From contig NZ_CP043042.1 in NCBI RefSeq assembly GCF_008122265.1, forward strand, positions 3,162,001 through 3,226,000: DNA of 64,000 bases, written 5' to 3'. The DNA is from Marinobacter fonticola. Lineage in GTDB: Bacteria > Pseudomonadota > Gammaproteobacteria > Pseudomonadales > Oleiphilaceae. The notes below the pieces were generated by a model. That model was not told the origin of the DNA. It worked only from the letters and a program-made list of their open reading frames with translations, and made no database searches. Below, in pieces: positions 1-8,647 of this stretch (the first letter of the stretch is position 1; every line of letters starts with the position of its first letter). The position numbers were made by a program, and so were the translations under genes.

Positions 1-428
1 CTCAATTCTGAAGAAAATCGAGCACAAGGCTGTAATAAAGGGTGAAACAACTGCAATAAGAGGTGAAATGACTGCGCCTCGCACGACGTGTCGCCTGACC
101 ATAGCGAAACAACAAGCCTGCCTCGGTGCGGCGAGCTGAAACACACCTAAGACGGAAAGCCGTGTTATAAACATGAAGCCTAGAAGGCCAGCTAAAAATA
201 AATAATCGTTATAGCCGAGGTACATCTGTTTACTATCAAATCCCGTAGCATGAGGCGTGGCTTGCCTACAAATCCACGTATTGAGGCGCCGCATTCAAAG
301 GAGTGATTATTAGGTAAAAATGCCTGCAGTAATGATCTCCATGACATGTGTTGGGGATCGCCGGACACGCACGACCCAGTTTCTCTTGCTCGTGCCAGCG
401 CGATCCCCGTCCAAAAAGGAGAATCACA
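1..428. other. Intergenic region with a 21-bp direct repeat
   Basis: No convincing gene is seen before the PEP-CTERM gene. Two adjacent imperfect 21-bp units lie at 34-54 and 55-75 (each of the form AATAA-RGGTGAAA-ACTGC). The rest is presumably the leader and promoter of the PEP-CTERM gene. Short reading frames on both strands here have no recognisable domain. Confidence 0.5.
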
Positions 429-1148
429 GTGACAGTACGTCAAAACCTTGTCAGAAAGATCCTTGTTACGAGCATCGCTTTATCTCCCGCAGCAGCCTTG
501 GCTGCTCCAATGGAATATACTGCCACACTCGATTCCCTGAACGGCTCGGGGGTCACTGGCGAGGCCAACCTATCTCTCGATGGCAGTGAACTCACAGTTC
601 AGATTCAGGCCGAAGGTCTGGTGCCCGGCCAGCCACACCCACAGCATATTCACGGTCGCTTTGGCGACGACGGCGAACCGATGGATTCGGTAAACCCGAC
701 GCCAGCGGTGGATGCCGACGGTGACGGCTTTATCGAAGTGCCCGAAGGTGCAAATACCTACGGCGCGATTCTGTTGCCCTTAACCTCGCCTCCCGGCGGT
801 GCCGTGGCGGACTTCCCTACCGCGGATGACGGCACGTTGGACTTCATGCAGGTCTATAATCTCGACAATGACGAGATTTTCAACGGCGACTTCTCTTCCG
901 AGGATCTGTTTTCCCTGGATTTGCGTGAGATCGTGCTTCACGGCATGACCGTTCCCGAAGGCGTGGGCGCGGGTACGCCCAACGAAGTCAACGGCGAAGG
1001 CGGTTACAATCCCCTCGTGCCTGCAGCTTCTGGTGAAATCCGCGAAGTGGCCCAAGTACCGGAGCCTGCGTCAATCGCCTTGCTCACCGGCGGCTTGATG
1101 GCCTTTGGTGGTCGTCGCCTGGCTAAACGGAGACATACAACGGGTTGA
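429..1148 (+). CDS. CHRD-like PEP-CTERM sorting-signal protein
   Basis: Predicted secreted protein of 239 aa. I chose the GTG at 429 because it has a strong AAAAGGAG ribosome site seven bases upstream and puts a normal signal peptide (VRKILVTSIALSPAAALAA) at the N-terminus; a longer frame from 348 would add 27 residues with no signal-like character. The middle is a beta-rich domain with an HIHG motif, reminiscent of CHRD domains. The C-terminus has the tripartite PEP-CTERM signal: VPEPAS, a hydrophobic stretch, then an RRLAKRR basic tail. Such proteins are processed by an exosortase, usually together with exopolysaccharide export; no exosortase lies in this window. The CHRD assignment is weaker than the sorting signal. 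Confidence 0.85.
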   Translation: MTVRQNLVRKILVTSIALSPAAALAAPMEYTATLDSLNGSGVTGEANLSLDGSELTVQIQAEGLVPGQPHPQHIHGRFGDDGEPMDSVNPTPAVDADGDGFIEVPEGANTYGAILLPLTSPPGGAVADFPTADDGTLDFMQVYNLDNDEIFNGDFSSEDLFSLDLREIVLHGMTVPEGVGAGTPNEVNGEGGYNPLVPAASGEIREVAQVPEPASIALLTGGLMAFGGRRLAKRRHTTG

Positions 1149-1199
1149 GCTGTCGTCTAAGCTGCTTCATTAGCCGCTAAAATTTACCCGCAAATCGTA

Positions 1200-1228
1200 A
1201 AGCCCTTACGCCCCGTAAGGGCTTTTCT
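1200..1228 (+). terminator. Rho-independent terminator
   Basis: Ten-base stem AAGCCCTTAC / GTAAGGGCTT with a five-base loop followed by a short T run, placed about 50 bases after the PEP-CTERM gene. It could also serve the opposite-strand SRPBCC gene. Confidence 0.85.
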
Positions 1229-1300
1229 TGTATGGAGCCAGTGCCGCAATAGCAGCAAGAACAACCAGCGCCGACAAACGGAGCACGAACACAGCAGCCG

Positions 1301-1783
1301 TCAACGGTCGAAACGTTTGGCCGCCTCCACGTATCGGTGCAGGATAAACGGCCAGCCATAGTCCGACGACAAGGCGGCTTGGTACTCGTCCGCTCCCTGG
1401 CCATGGCGTTCAATGTTGCGGTGCTCCAGCGTCACGCTGCAGGTGTCCGAGGTCTCGGGCCGGAAATCGATGATCACAGTACTGGCCTGTTCAGGGTCCG
1501 GCTGAGGCTCTCGATTCAAGCCGATTTGCCACGTAATCACCAGTTTCTCCGGGGCCGACCACTCCAGCACACGCCCCCAGTCGCACTCGAAGCCATAGGG
1601 ACCCTGTTCGGTACAGCGGCCACTCTTGCGTGGCTCGATCCTTAGGTCCACCAGCGTACCCTGGGACCAGGTATACTCAGCCGGCCACCAGGAAGCGAGG
1701 CCGTCGGTAAACAGGCGGAATGCGTCGGACTGAATAAGGGGAACAACCACTGAATGTCGAATAGCGTTGTCGGGAATCGCCAT
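1301..1783 (-). CDS. SRPBCC (AHSA1-like) family protein
   Basis: 160-aa cytosolic protein of the START/SRPBCC fold, in the branch related to the Hsp90-ATPase activator C-terminal domain. Visible features: an N-terminal VVVPLIQSDAFRLFTDG segment, the WWP motif near residue 27, an acidic ECDWGRVLEW strand and a terminal helix with GWPFILHRYVEAA. The frame runs open upstream to 1897, but the ATG at 1783 has an AAAGGA site about ten bases before it and starts directly at the domain. Members bind hydrophobic ligands or act on unknown small molecules; no substrate can be deduced here. It stands alone, with the DUF1353 gene upstream on the same strand. Confidence 0.85.
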   Translation of the reverse strand: MAIPDNAIRHSVVVPLIQSDAFRLFTDGLASWWPAEYTWSQGTLVDLRIEPRKSGRCTEQGPYGFECDWGRVLEWSAPEKLVITWQIGLNREPQPDPEQASTVIIDFRPETSDTCSVTLEHRNIERHGQGADEYQAALSSDYGWPFILHRYVEAAKRFDR

Positions 1784-1984
1784 GGCGTTATCGTCCTTTG
1801 AATTGAAGCCTGCAGGTAAACGAGGCTGGACCGGAGCCTGTTCATGCCTCCACACGTCCCCGAAAGGCCAAGAGCCCCACAGCGTTTTTCCCATCATTCA
1901 TTGTTGGCGAGTCAGGCGTTAAAAACAATGCTCCTTAGATAAGTACGCTCTTGCTCGAGCATATTTTGTTTTCCCGATGCGTGA

Positions 1985-2446
1985 TTATTCCTCACTCAAC
2001 GCGTGATCGAACGCCGCCTCGACAACGTCGAAGTCCGGATCGTTCGGATTCAGTGGATCGAATGACTCTGGCGCTTCGCCCGCGCGCCATTGGGGCCCAA
2101 AGGCCCGGACCGCCATATAGAACAGCAATGCCCGCCGGCGGTCGACGCCGTCTTCCAGCATCGCTTCGTAAAACATGCGGTGCGCCTCACGGGAACTGCG
2201 AATATGTTTGTCGATAGCCACATCGTGAACCACGCTCGCCCTCCGGTAGTCGCCGACAAACGGCGTGCCGGCGATCCTGGACCAGATGGCCTCGGGTAGG
2301 CTGGCACCGTTGATGGTATCGCCCGCTTCGGCGGGCCAGGTACGGCCCTCCCCGTCGATAAAGGCGAAAGGCGCCAGCAGTTCCATCTTGCGGTCCAAGC
2401 CGCTTTCCACGATCCAGCGCGTTTCAACATCTCCTACAAACGGCAT
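1985..2446 (-). CDS. DUF1353 domain protein
   Basis: 153-aa protein matching the DUF1353 family, known from phages and bacterial chromosomes, function unknown. The pattern seen is an N-terminal beta segment (FAFIDGEGRTWPAEAG), the INGASLPEAIWSRIAGTPF core, and a C-terminal helical part with HDVAID and a YEAM/YMAVRAFGP segment. The conserved His-Asp after the GASLP core suggests a hydrolase-like site, but this is inference. Reads on the same strand as the SRPBCC gene with a 200-base gap, so cotranscription is possible but not evident. Confidence 0.85.
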   Translation of the reverse strand: MPFVGDVETRWIVESGLDRKMELLAPFAFIDGEGRTWPAEAGDTINGASLPEAIWSRIAGTPFVGDYRRASVVHDVAIDKHIRSSREAHRMFYEAMLEDGVDRRRALLFYMAVRAFGPQWRAGEAPESFDPLNPNDPDFDVVEAAFDHALSEE

Positions 2447-2509
2447 AACTGAAGCTCCTCTTTCGCCAAACCCAACGCTCGTTCAATTTAAATATAGCCA
2501 CTACTCATA

Positions 2510-2541
2510 TAGAACGTACTGAGACTAGAACGTACTGAGAC
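2510..2541. repeat. Perfect 16-bp tandem duplication
   Basis: TAGAACGTACTGAGAC occurs twice head to tail (2510-2525 and 2526-2541) in the gap between the divergent DUF1353 and AraC-family genes. Confidence 0.9.
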
Positions 2542-2711
2542 CAACCCGATACCGGTATCGCAACGCAAGCTCGCTGATTGAATCGGATCTCGTTACTCAG
2601 CTCACCTCTATCTTCCAGACCTCGAATATCCTAGCAATATTGTCCAAGCCATCATCCCGAGCGAGCGTTAAGGTATGCTTAGTTTCAGCGGAGATACCGC
2701 AGGGGTCGGCA

Positions 2712-3542
2712 ATGGAACAGCAGAGTCAGTTTCGGTTTATTAAAAGCACGCACTTACTGGAGGTGACCGCTCTCGAGGCCGCTATGGACGGCTTCACCTA
2801 CGACAAGCACGCTCACGAGGAATATGCCTTCGGCGTCACCCTGAGCGGCCGCCAGGATTTCTTCAGCAACGGTGTCTATCATCGTAGTCCGCCGGGCCAT
2901 GTTATCCAGCTCAATCCCGATGAAGTTCACGACGGTAATTCCGGCGGTGACGATCCACTTAACTATGTGATGCTCTACGTCCACCCGCGTCAGATCGAGC
3001 CCTTGTTTGCCGATGCCGCTGGCGTCGAAAGCGCCAAGGATATTCGTATGAGCGAAACGCTGATGCACGACCCGGTCCTGCGCGGCTACATCAACGAATT
3101 GGTCCGGCTGATGGCCCACAACGTCGGTAGTCGTATCGAGCAGGAACACGCGCTCTATCAGATCGCCTCGCGCGTGGTGCAGCGGGTGGGCAAATTCGAG
3201 CCGAATGAGCTGGCGCGGCGGGCTGACGGACTGTTACGGCGCGCCAAGGATTTCATCCATAACCACGTGGATGCAGACCTTTCCCTCGAGGACATCAGCG
3301 AAGCCGCCAACCTCTCCAAATACCACTTTCTCAGGCTGTTCCGGCGCCAGTACGGCATTACCCCGCACCAATACGTGATCAACTGCCGCATCAACGCTGC
3401 ACGCACCGAACTGGATGCAGGTGCGTCCCTGAACGATGTGGTCTATCGCTACGGCTTCTCCGACCTGAGCCACTTTAACCGGCGCTTCAAACGCATCTAC
3501 GGCATGACCCCGAAGCGGTACCAGGCGAGCGTCACGGCCTGA
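2712..3542 (+). CDS. AraC-family transcriptional regulator
   Basis: 276-aa regulator. N-terminal cupin-type sensing domain (roughly residues 1-130, with the HAHEEYAFG and PDEVHDG metal/ligand-pocket strands) followed by a C-terminal double helix-turn-helix (residues ~185-276: LSLEDISEAANLSKYHFLRL and the FSDLSHFNRRFKRIYGMTPK signature). The open frame starts at 2640, but the ATG at 2712 follows an AGGGG site and begins at the domain. It is followed 44 bases later by a LysE-type exporter gene; this AraC plus LysE pair is common and suggests ligand-dependent activation of export of an amino acid or similar small molecule. Confidence 0.93.
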   Translation: MEQQSQFRFIKSTHLLEVTALEAAMDGFTYDKHAHEEYAFGVTLSGRQDFFSNGVYHRSPPGHVIQLNPDEVHDGNSGGDDPLNYVMLYVHPRQIEPLFADAAGVESAKDIRMSETLMHDPVLRGYINELVRLMAHNVGSRIEQEHALYQIASRVVQRVGKFEPNELARRADGLLRRAKDFIHNHVDADLSLEDISEAANLSKYHFLRLFRRQYGITPHQYVINCRINAARTELDAGASLNDVVYRYGFSDLSHFNRRFKRIYGMTPKRYQASVTA

Positions 3543-3586
3543 CCGACCACATCCGACCAGCACGCTAATCCTCGATAGGTCCGATC

Positions 3587-4195
3587 ATGATCGAAATCTT
3601 CGCCTATGCCATAGGCGTGATGTACACGCCTGGGCCCGTAAACCTGCTTGGCCTGAATTCCGGTATCAACGGGCATTTCCGCGCCTCCATCGGTTTCTAC
3701 GTCGGTGTCGGCGCCGCCATGCTGATCCTGTTCCTACTGTTCGGCTGGGTCGGCTCGAACATCGTCGGCGCTGACGGCCTGGTGCTGGTCAGCACAATCG
3801 GCTGCGGTTACATCGCCTACCTGGCATTCAAAATCCTGCGCGCCAGCGTCGACATCGATGCGACCAGCCACGCCACGCGTCCCTTGCGCTTCCGTGAGGG
3901 GCTGGTCACCCAGCTGCTCAATCCCAAAGGTATCGTGGCCACATTGCCTATCGCCACAATCCAGTTTCCTGGCGTGGGGATTCACGGCATCGCGCTGATT
4001 CTCTGGTCTGGCGTGCTCGCTTTGCTCGCGATAGGCGCGCCCGGGAGTTATTCGCTGGTGGGCAGCCTGGTGGGCAAACGCATCCATAATCCGGCGTTCT
4101 TCCGGTGGTTCAACCGGATTATGGCGTTGCTATTAATCTATGTGGCGATGACCATCGGCTATGAATATATCTATCTGCCGCTCTTGGGCGTCTGA
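3587..4195 (+). CDS. LysE family translocator
   Basis: 202-aa inner-membrane protein with about six hydrophobic segments, of the LysE/RhtB exporter superfamily. The family hallmark near the N-terminus, GVMYTPGPVNLLGLNSG, is present, as is the LNPKG loop in the second half. Members export amino acids or their derivatives with the proton gradient. Directly downstream of an AraC-type regulator on the same strand, which probably controls it. The exported compound cannot be read from sequence. Confidence 0.92.
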   Translation: MIEIFAYAIGVMYTPGPVNLLGLNSGINGHFRASIGFYVGVGAAMLILFLLFGWVGSNIVGADGLVLVSTIGCGYIAYLAFKILRASVDIDATSHATRPLRFREGLVTQLLNPKGIVATLPIATIQFPGVGIHGIALILWSGVLALLAIGAPGSYSLVGSLVGKRIHNPAFFRWFNRIMALLLIYVAMTIGYEYIYLPLLGV

Positions 4196-4210
4196 AACAC
4201 GTTAGTCGGA

Positions 4211-5164
4211 TCAATGAAACGGAAACAGATAATTCATCCACGCCGACATCCGTAGCAGGATCTTGCGCATGACGGCCACATGATGGAAATGTTCGCTATA
4301 GAGCGCCATCTGGCCATAGGCGCCGCCCGGTAGGTGCTGGCGGTACTTGTCGAAAGACGGATCGGTGATGCGGATGGTCACAGGGATGCGCCCCGGTGGA
4401 GCCGCATCTATAGCCAGGTCGCCGGAGGGTTGCAGCTGACCTTCCGCCAGGATGGGCATCACAAGGTTTACCTCACCGGCAAAGACCTGGCCGGGGATGC
4501 CGTCAAAAGCGACTTCGGCTTCATCGCCTTCTTTCAGCCGAAGCAGGCTGTTCTGGCGGAACCAGCCGGTAAACACATCGGCTTCCTGATGGACGAACAC
4601 CATGGACGGCCGCAAGGGAAGGCTGACCGCCATCATCCCCGGGCGCAGGAAAACCTGGGATACGTAGCCCCGGGTCGGCGCCTTGACGACTGTTTCGTCG
4701 AGGTTGTACTCAGCGGAGATCAACTGGTTCCTGAGGTCATCGTAACGCGCCTGGGCCAGGTCCTGATCCCGCCGTGCGCCGGCACCCCGGCTTGCCAACT
4801 GAGTCGCCCGGTCCAGGTCCATTTTCGCCGACTTGAGCTGAGCTTGCAGTGAATCCACCTTTGCCTGATATCGGGTTGGATCCAGCCGGAATAGAACATC
4901 GCCCTTTTCCAGCAACGTATTGGGGCTCGCTTCGACGCTGACCACCCGGCCTTTCACCGTAGGGATAATGGGCGTCGTCAGCTCGTACTTGCGCGCGCGC
5001 TCGGAATACGGGTGGTTGTAGTTCATCACCATGATCAACGCACCGATGAGCACCACGCCCCCGAGTACAGCCGTCGGGACCGTCCACTTGTTCAGGGGCA
5101 CCCGGAATACCTTAAAGATCACGACGCAGATCGCGGTATAGGTCAGAATCAGCAGTAGATCCAT
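4211..5164 (-). CDS. yiaV: HlyD-family membrane fusion protein, YiaV-like
   Basis: 317-aa periplasmic adaptor anchored by N-terminal hydrophobic segments (about residues 2-20 and 30-47). It then shows the biotinyl-lipoyl half motif (TPIIPTVKGRVVSVEASPN), a coiled-coil hairpin (residues ~95-160: DSLQAQLKSAKMDLDRATQL) and the second lipoyl half (VVKAPTRGYVSQVFLRPGMM), ending in a beta-barrel domain. These are features of HlyD/EmrA adaptors. Its partner two bases upstream is a DUF3302 protein, the same arrangement as Escherichia coli yiaW-yiaV and yibI-yibH. No outer-membrane channel or pump is adjacent. Export role is inferred. Confidence 0.88.
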   Translation of the reverse strand: MDLLLILTYTAICVVIFKVFRVPLNKWTVPTAVLGGVVLIGALIMVMNYNHPYSERARKYELTTPIIPTVKGRVVSVEASPNTLLEKGDVLFRLDPTRYQAKVDSLQAQLKSAKMDLDRATQLASRGAGARRDQDLAQARYDDLRNQLISAEYNLDETVVKAPTRGYVSQVFLRPGMMAVSLPLRPSMVFVHQEADVFTGWFRQNSLLRLKEGDEAEVAFDGIPGQVFAGEVNLVMPILAEGQLQPSGDLAIDAAPPGRIPVTIRITDPSFDKYRQHLPGGAYGQMALYSEHFHHVAVMRKILLRMSAWMNYLFPFH

Positions 5165-5166
5165 GC

Positions 5167-5511
5167 TCAGGCCTCCGGCTCGCTTGCGGACCGGTTGGCC
5201 TCGTAGCGGTCTAGGCGGGCTTTGAGTTCCGAAACCTGGGTTTCGAGACTGGCAAGATGCTCGTGATCCGACCGCCCATCCTTAAACCCCCATCCCCGGT
5301 CAGGCCGGTAGAGCGTCGCCCAGATCCAAAGGAAGGGCCAGAGAATGTGCAGCGTCAACAGGCTGATCCAGCCGGTAACGTGGATCGCATCCTGATGGGG
5401 ATGGCCACGCTTTTTCGCGATCTCATAGGGAATATCATGGATGGCGATAATGCCGTAGAACAGCACGATTACCACGAAAAACAACAAGAACAGCGCCACG
5501 TAGTCGAGCAT
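5167..5511 (-). CDS. yiaW: DUF3302 inner-membrane protein, YiaW-like
   Basis: 114-aa protein of the DUF3302 family. The start at 5511 (MLDYVALFLL) follows an AGAGGA site and matches the way this family begins; the frame stays open to 5559. Two hydrophobic segments (residues ~3-27 and ~45-65) flank the family motif IHDIPYEIAKKRGHPH, and a charged coiled C-terminus (LETQVSELKARLDRYEA) follows. It overlaps no neighbour but ends two bases before yiaV, so the two form an operon. Function in the family is unknown; association with an HlyD adaptor suggests a transport or envelope role. Confidence 0.9.
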   Translation of the reverse strand: MLDYVALFLLFFVVIVLFYGIIAIHDIPYEIAKKRGHPHQDAIHVTGWISLLTLHILWPFLWIWATLYRPDRGWGFKDGRSDHEHLASLETQVSELKARLDRYEANRSASEPEA

Positions 5512-5725
5512 GGGTCCGAAATCCTCTCGGTATACCTTTCCTTTAGGGAAGACTAGCACTGTTCAACTAACGCGCCTGTTTTTTAGATTTGTATTAACTG
5601 CCAACGTGATTTCGTGCCATCCCCCTGCCTAGGCTATCCTGGGTCATTTACAAGTCAGGTAAGGACGTACATCGTTAAGTGAGCGCGACATAGCATCAGT
5701 GTTTCGTCATTATCAAGGAGAGTAT

Positions 5726-6676
5726 ATGGATTACCAGCCACTGCTGTTTGCCCTGGAAGGAAGCGAACATTTGGGTCAGGCCGTTGCCGACGAGCTTGGC
5801 ATCCAACTGGCCGAACACGAACTCCGGGAGTTCGAGGATGGCGAGCACAAGGCCCGTCCGCTGCAGAGCGTGCGTGGACGCGATGTCTACGTGCTGCATA
5901 CCCTATTCGGCGACGAGGCGCACAACGTCAACGATAAGCTCATGCAGCTGCTGTTTTTTATCGGCAGCGTCAAAGACGCGGGCGCCCATCGTGTCACCGC
6001 CCTGCTGCCTTACCTGGCCTATGCCCGCAAGGACCGCCGGACCAAAGAGCGTGATCCGATCACCACCCGCTATGTCGCCCAGTTATTGGAGACTATGGGT
6101 ACGGATTGCGTCGTCGCTCTGGAAGTGCACAATCGCGCAGCGTTCGACAATGCCTTCCGGTGCAGGGCGGTCCACCTCGAAGCTCACCGCTTGTTTGTCG
6201 ACGCCTTGAAAGAAAAAATCGGCGACCAGCCGGTGGTCGTGGTTTCTCCAGATGCCGGCGGCACCAAGCGCGCCGACCGTTTCCGCGATGTATGGACCGA
6301 AATCACCGGAGACGAACCACCTACCGCTTTCATGGAGAAGCATCGCAGCAAGGGTGAAGTAACCGGGGACGCCGTGGTGGGCGACATGACCGACCGCGTG
6401 GCCATTATCATCGACGATATGGTGTCTGGTGGAACGACGCTACTACGTGCGGTGGAAGCGTGCAGAAATAACGGTGCAACTGCGGTATATGGCGTGATCA
6501 CCCACGCCCTGTTCCGTCCGGGCTCGGAAAAACTCTATGATGCTGAGGTGATGGACGAGTTGCTGATCACCGACAGCGTGAAGCCCCAGCGCGAGGCGGC
6601 TGATACCAGTAAGGTGACTGTAATTCCGGTGGCTGAATTGTTCGCTGATGCCATCCGGGACCTGCATGACGGTTGA
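5726..6676 (+). CDS. Ribose-phosphate pyrophosphokinase (PRPP synthetase)
   Basis: 316-aa cytosolic enzyme that makes 5-phosphoribosyl diphosphate from ribose-5-phosphate and ATP. The ATG at 5726 follows a clear AAGGAG site. Motifs: FEDGEHKARP near the N-terminus, LLPYLAYARKDRRTKERDP (the ATP-binding loop), EVHNRAAF, and the PRPP-binding loop IIIDDMVSGGTTL near residue 235. Sequence differs noticeably from the canonical 315-aa Prs, starting with its N-terminus, so this is probably the divergent paralogue type rather than the essential housekeeping copy. A decayed fragment of a related gene lies at 8454-8603. Confidence 0.9.
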   Translation: MDYQPLLFALEGSEHLGQAVADELGIQLAEHELREFEDGEHKARPLQSVRGRDVYVLHTLFGDEAHNVNDKLMQLLFFIGSVKDAGAHRVTALLPYLAYARKDRRTKERDPITTRYVAQLLETMGTDCVVALEVHNRAAFDNAFRCRAVHLEAHRLFVDALKEKIGDQPVVVVSPDAGGTKRADRFRDVWTEITGDEPPTAFMEKHRSKGEVTGDAVVGDMTDRVAIIIDDMVSGGTTLLRAVEACRNNGATAVYGVITHALFRPGSEKLYDAEVMDELLITDSVKPQREAADTSKVTVIPVAELFADAIRDLHDG

Positions 6677-7497
6677 GTGTTTGAAGGGACGTTTGATAGC
6701 AGCACCCGGGGGTCTAAGGAGTTTTGGGCAGGTTCCGGCCCTAACTCCCCGGGGTCAAGCCATCTCCGTAGCTATCGCCGTCAAATTCAATAAGGCATAA
6801 ACCATGGCCGAACGGATCCGAGAAAGCCAGGCAGCGCGAACCGTGAATAGGTATCTCGCTCATCGCCTATCAACGGTGAATGATGAAGCACCAGAAGCGG
6901 AATCCAGTCACAGCTGCAACGGCGACATGTAACCGCGACGGTGTCAGAATCTCTTACAGCATGCATGGCAACTTATTGTAATAAAGGAAAAATTTCGTCA
7001 ATCCCTGGCCATTCCGTAATATAATGCGCATGCGTTTTAACCCTCCGTTTTAGCTCATTTGTCTCCTCTGGCTGGCAAGCCTACCCTCTCCAAAATCCGC
7101 ATGTTGCGGCCAAAAATGAACACGGCGTCATTCGTCACACGGGTCAGTCGTTTCATTACATAGGTTGTAGCAGGAACCCATCCAAAAATCGGCTCGTATG
7201 CAGCGAAACGACGCTAACAGGCGGCTCAAAACATAAAAACCCGTTAAGGGTCGACTCTAAACTAAACAAATATTAATTATATCAATGATTTATAGGCATC
7301 TTTTGACAGAATTGTTTACATATAAACGAGCACTCCCGCCGCAAAGATGTTTCGCAATTTCACAGTCACCTGTTTACTGGAGGATTTTTATCGGTGGCAC
7401 AAGCTTTGAATACCGGCGGGTGCCTCTGATAACGACGAAGCCGTTCAACTGGATGGCCCGGAGGCGTTACTCAACCAATGAAGCAGGAAGAAGCACT
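6677..7497. other. Long intergenic region with a large hairpin
   Basis: About 820 bases with no convincing gene. A two-part inverted repeat lies at 6704-6755: outer arms ACCCGGGGG / CCCCGGGGT and inner arms GGAGTT-TTGGG / CCCT-AACTCC. It lacks a T run, so it may stabilise the 3' end of the PRPP synthetase mRNA rather than terminate. Further on, AT-rich sequence (about 7255-7330) precedes the second PEP-CTERM gene and probably holds its promoter, although I find no well-spaced -35/-10 pair. Confidence 0.4.
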
Positions 7498-8136
7498 ATG
7501 CTGAAAAACCAGAAAGTACTCGCCGCCGCGGTAAGTCTGTCCTTGGCAGGCGCGGCTGGAACGGCCGCAGCAAAGCCGATCGAGGGTACCCTCCTGTTCG
7601 CAGGTCAGGCCGAATACCTGAATGAAGCCGGCAAAAAAACCGAGTCCGTTCTTGACGCTCGGGAGATACAGTTCCAATCACAGGGCGATGACACTGAAGA
7701 CAACGCGAGCCTCGTGGGTGTCGAGGGAGATTTCGCCAACACTCTGTCCATAGGCGACAGCGGCCAGTTCAATGATCTGGTTTTCAACCCGCCCTATTCT
7801 GTTGAGGGAGACAGCCTGTGGTCGTTCGGCGATTTCAGCTTCGCGCTGTCCTCCATGGAAATCGTCAACCAGGAAGAAACCTTCCTGTCGTTGTATGGCG
7901 AGGGCACCCTGAGCTCGACGCTGGAAGGCTACGAGGACACCGACTTTGTCTGGTCCTTTAGCAGTGACGCAACAGGAAACAACGGCGGAACCTTTGCGTT
8001 CTCTTCTACTGCGACAGAAAACGAGAACCCCTCGACTGATACACCGTCCGAAGTCCCCGAGCCTGCAACGCTGGCCCTGTTCGGTCTGGGCCTCGCAGGT
8101 ATTGGCGCGGCCAAAGGTCGCAAGAAGGCTGCCTGA
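7498..8136 (+). CDS. PEP-CTERM sorting-signal protein
   Basis: 212-aa predicted secreted protein. The frame is open from 7285, but ATG 7498 has an AGGAAG site and is followed by a proper signal peptide (KVLAAAVSLSLAGAAGTAAA). The body is acidic and rich in Ser, Asp and Glu with no recognised domain. The C-terminus carries VPEPATLALFGLGLAGIG then a basic KGRKKAA tail, the PEP-CTERM signal for exosortase processing. It is the second such protein in the window and shares no obvious similarity with the first outside the sorting signal. Likely an extracellular-matrix protein, by family analogy. Confidence 0.85.
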   Translation: MLKNQKVLAAAVSLSLAGAAGTAAAKPIEGTLLFAGQAEYLNEAGKKTESVLDAREIQFQSQGDDTEDNASLVGVEGDFANTLSIGDSGQFNDLVFNPPYSVEGDSLWSFGDFSFALSSMEIVNQEETFLSLYGEGTLSSTLEGYEDTDFVWSFSSDATGNNGGTFAFSSTATENENPSTDTPSEVPEPATLALFGLGLAGIGAAKGRKKAA

Positions 8137-8290
8137 AACGCCTGACTAGCTCAGCGTTGAGGGGTGACACATCGCGTCCTGCGCCGGTGACGCAACCCCT
8201 GGTTTAGCCAGTAGTATGCGGGACCGTCGGTTCGGATTCATCGAAGGACCAACGGTCTCGTAGTCCAGTTTCCTGCACGAACCTTGCTTT

Positions 8291-8386
8291 TTGCGTATTC
8301 CAGACCAAGGTTGCCACTGATTCCAGACGAAACCTGCCACCCATTCCACGCGAAAGCTGCCACTGACTCCACGGCAAAGCTGCCAC
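8291..8386. repeat. 23-bp tandem repeats resembling an IS21-family end
   Basis: The hexamer TGCCAC recurs at 8312, 8335, 8358 and 8381, exactly 23 bases apart, each inside a unit like TGCCACTGATTCCACGCGAA; a degenerate earlier unit starts near 8291. Repeated units of this look are typical of the multi-repeat termini of IS21-like elements. No istA/istB gene is present, so this would be a relic. The assignment rests on memory of the motif. Confidence 0.55.
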
Positions 8387-8453
8387 CCCGGCGAGCTGCC
8401 TGACTCACCCCATCAAAACCGTCCGACGCGGGCTAACTACCGGTATTCTGACC

Positions 8454-8603
8454 CTTTTCATCCACGATGCCGATCTCATGGACCAGCTGCTGATCACCGA
8501 CAGCGTCAAGCCTCAGCGTGAATCGGATCAGACTGACAAGGTTACGGTCGTCCCGGTAACAGAACTGTTTGCCGATGCCACACGACGGCTAAACACCGGT
8601 TGA
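8454..8603 (+). pseudogene. 3' fragment of a second PRPP synthetase gene
   Basis: From about 8457 to the TGA at 8601-8603 one frame reads HDADLMDQLLITDSVKPQRE, then VTVVPVTELFADATRRLNTG, closely parallel to the last 40 or so residues of the intact enzyme encoded at 5726-6676 (VMDELLITDSVKPQREAADT, VTVIPVAELFADAIRD). Codon-level differences are many, so it is an old paralogue remnant, not a recent duplication. The rest of the gene is missing; the sequence just upstream is the IS21-like repeat tract, which suggests insertion or deletion removed it. Confidence 0.8.
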
Positions 8604-8647
8604 TAGGCGCTGCCGTCGACAGCCGGTACGTCACGGCGGTTAAGGGC

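Noticed and set aside
34..75. CRISPR-like repeats at the window start
   Set aside because: Two adjacent imperfect copies without spacers; it is a simple tandem duplication.
7303..7326. TTGACA and TATAAA as a promoter for the second PEP-CTERM gene
   Set aside because: Only 12 bases separate the two boxes, too few for a sigma-70 promoter.
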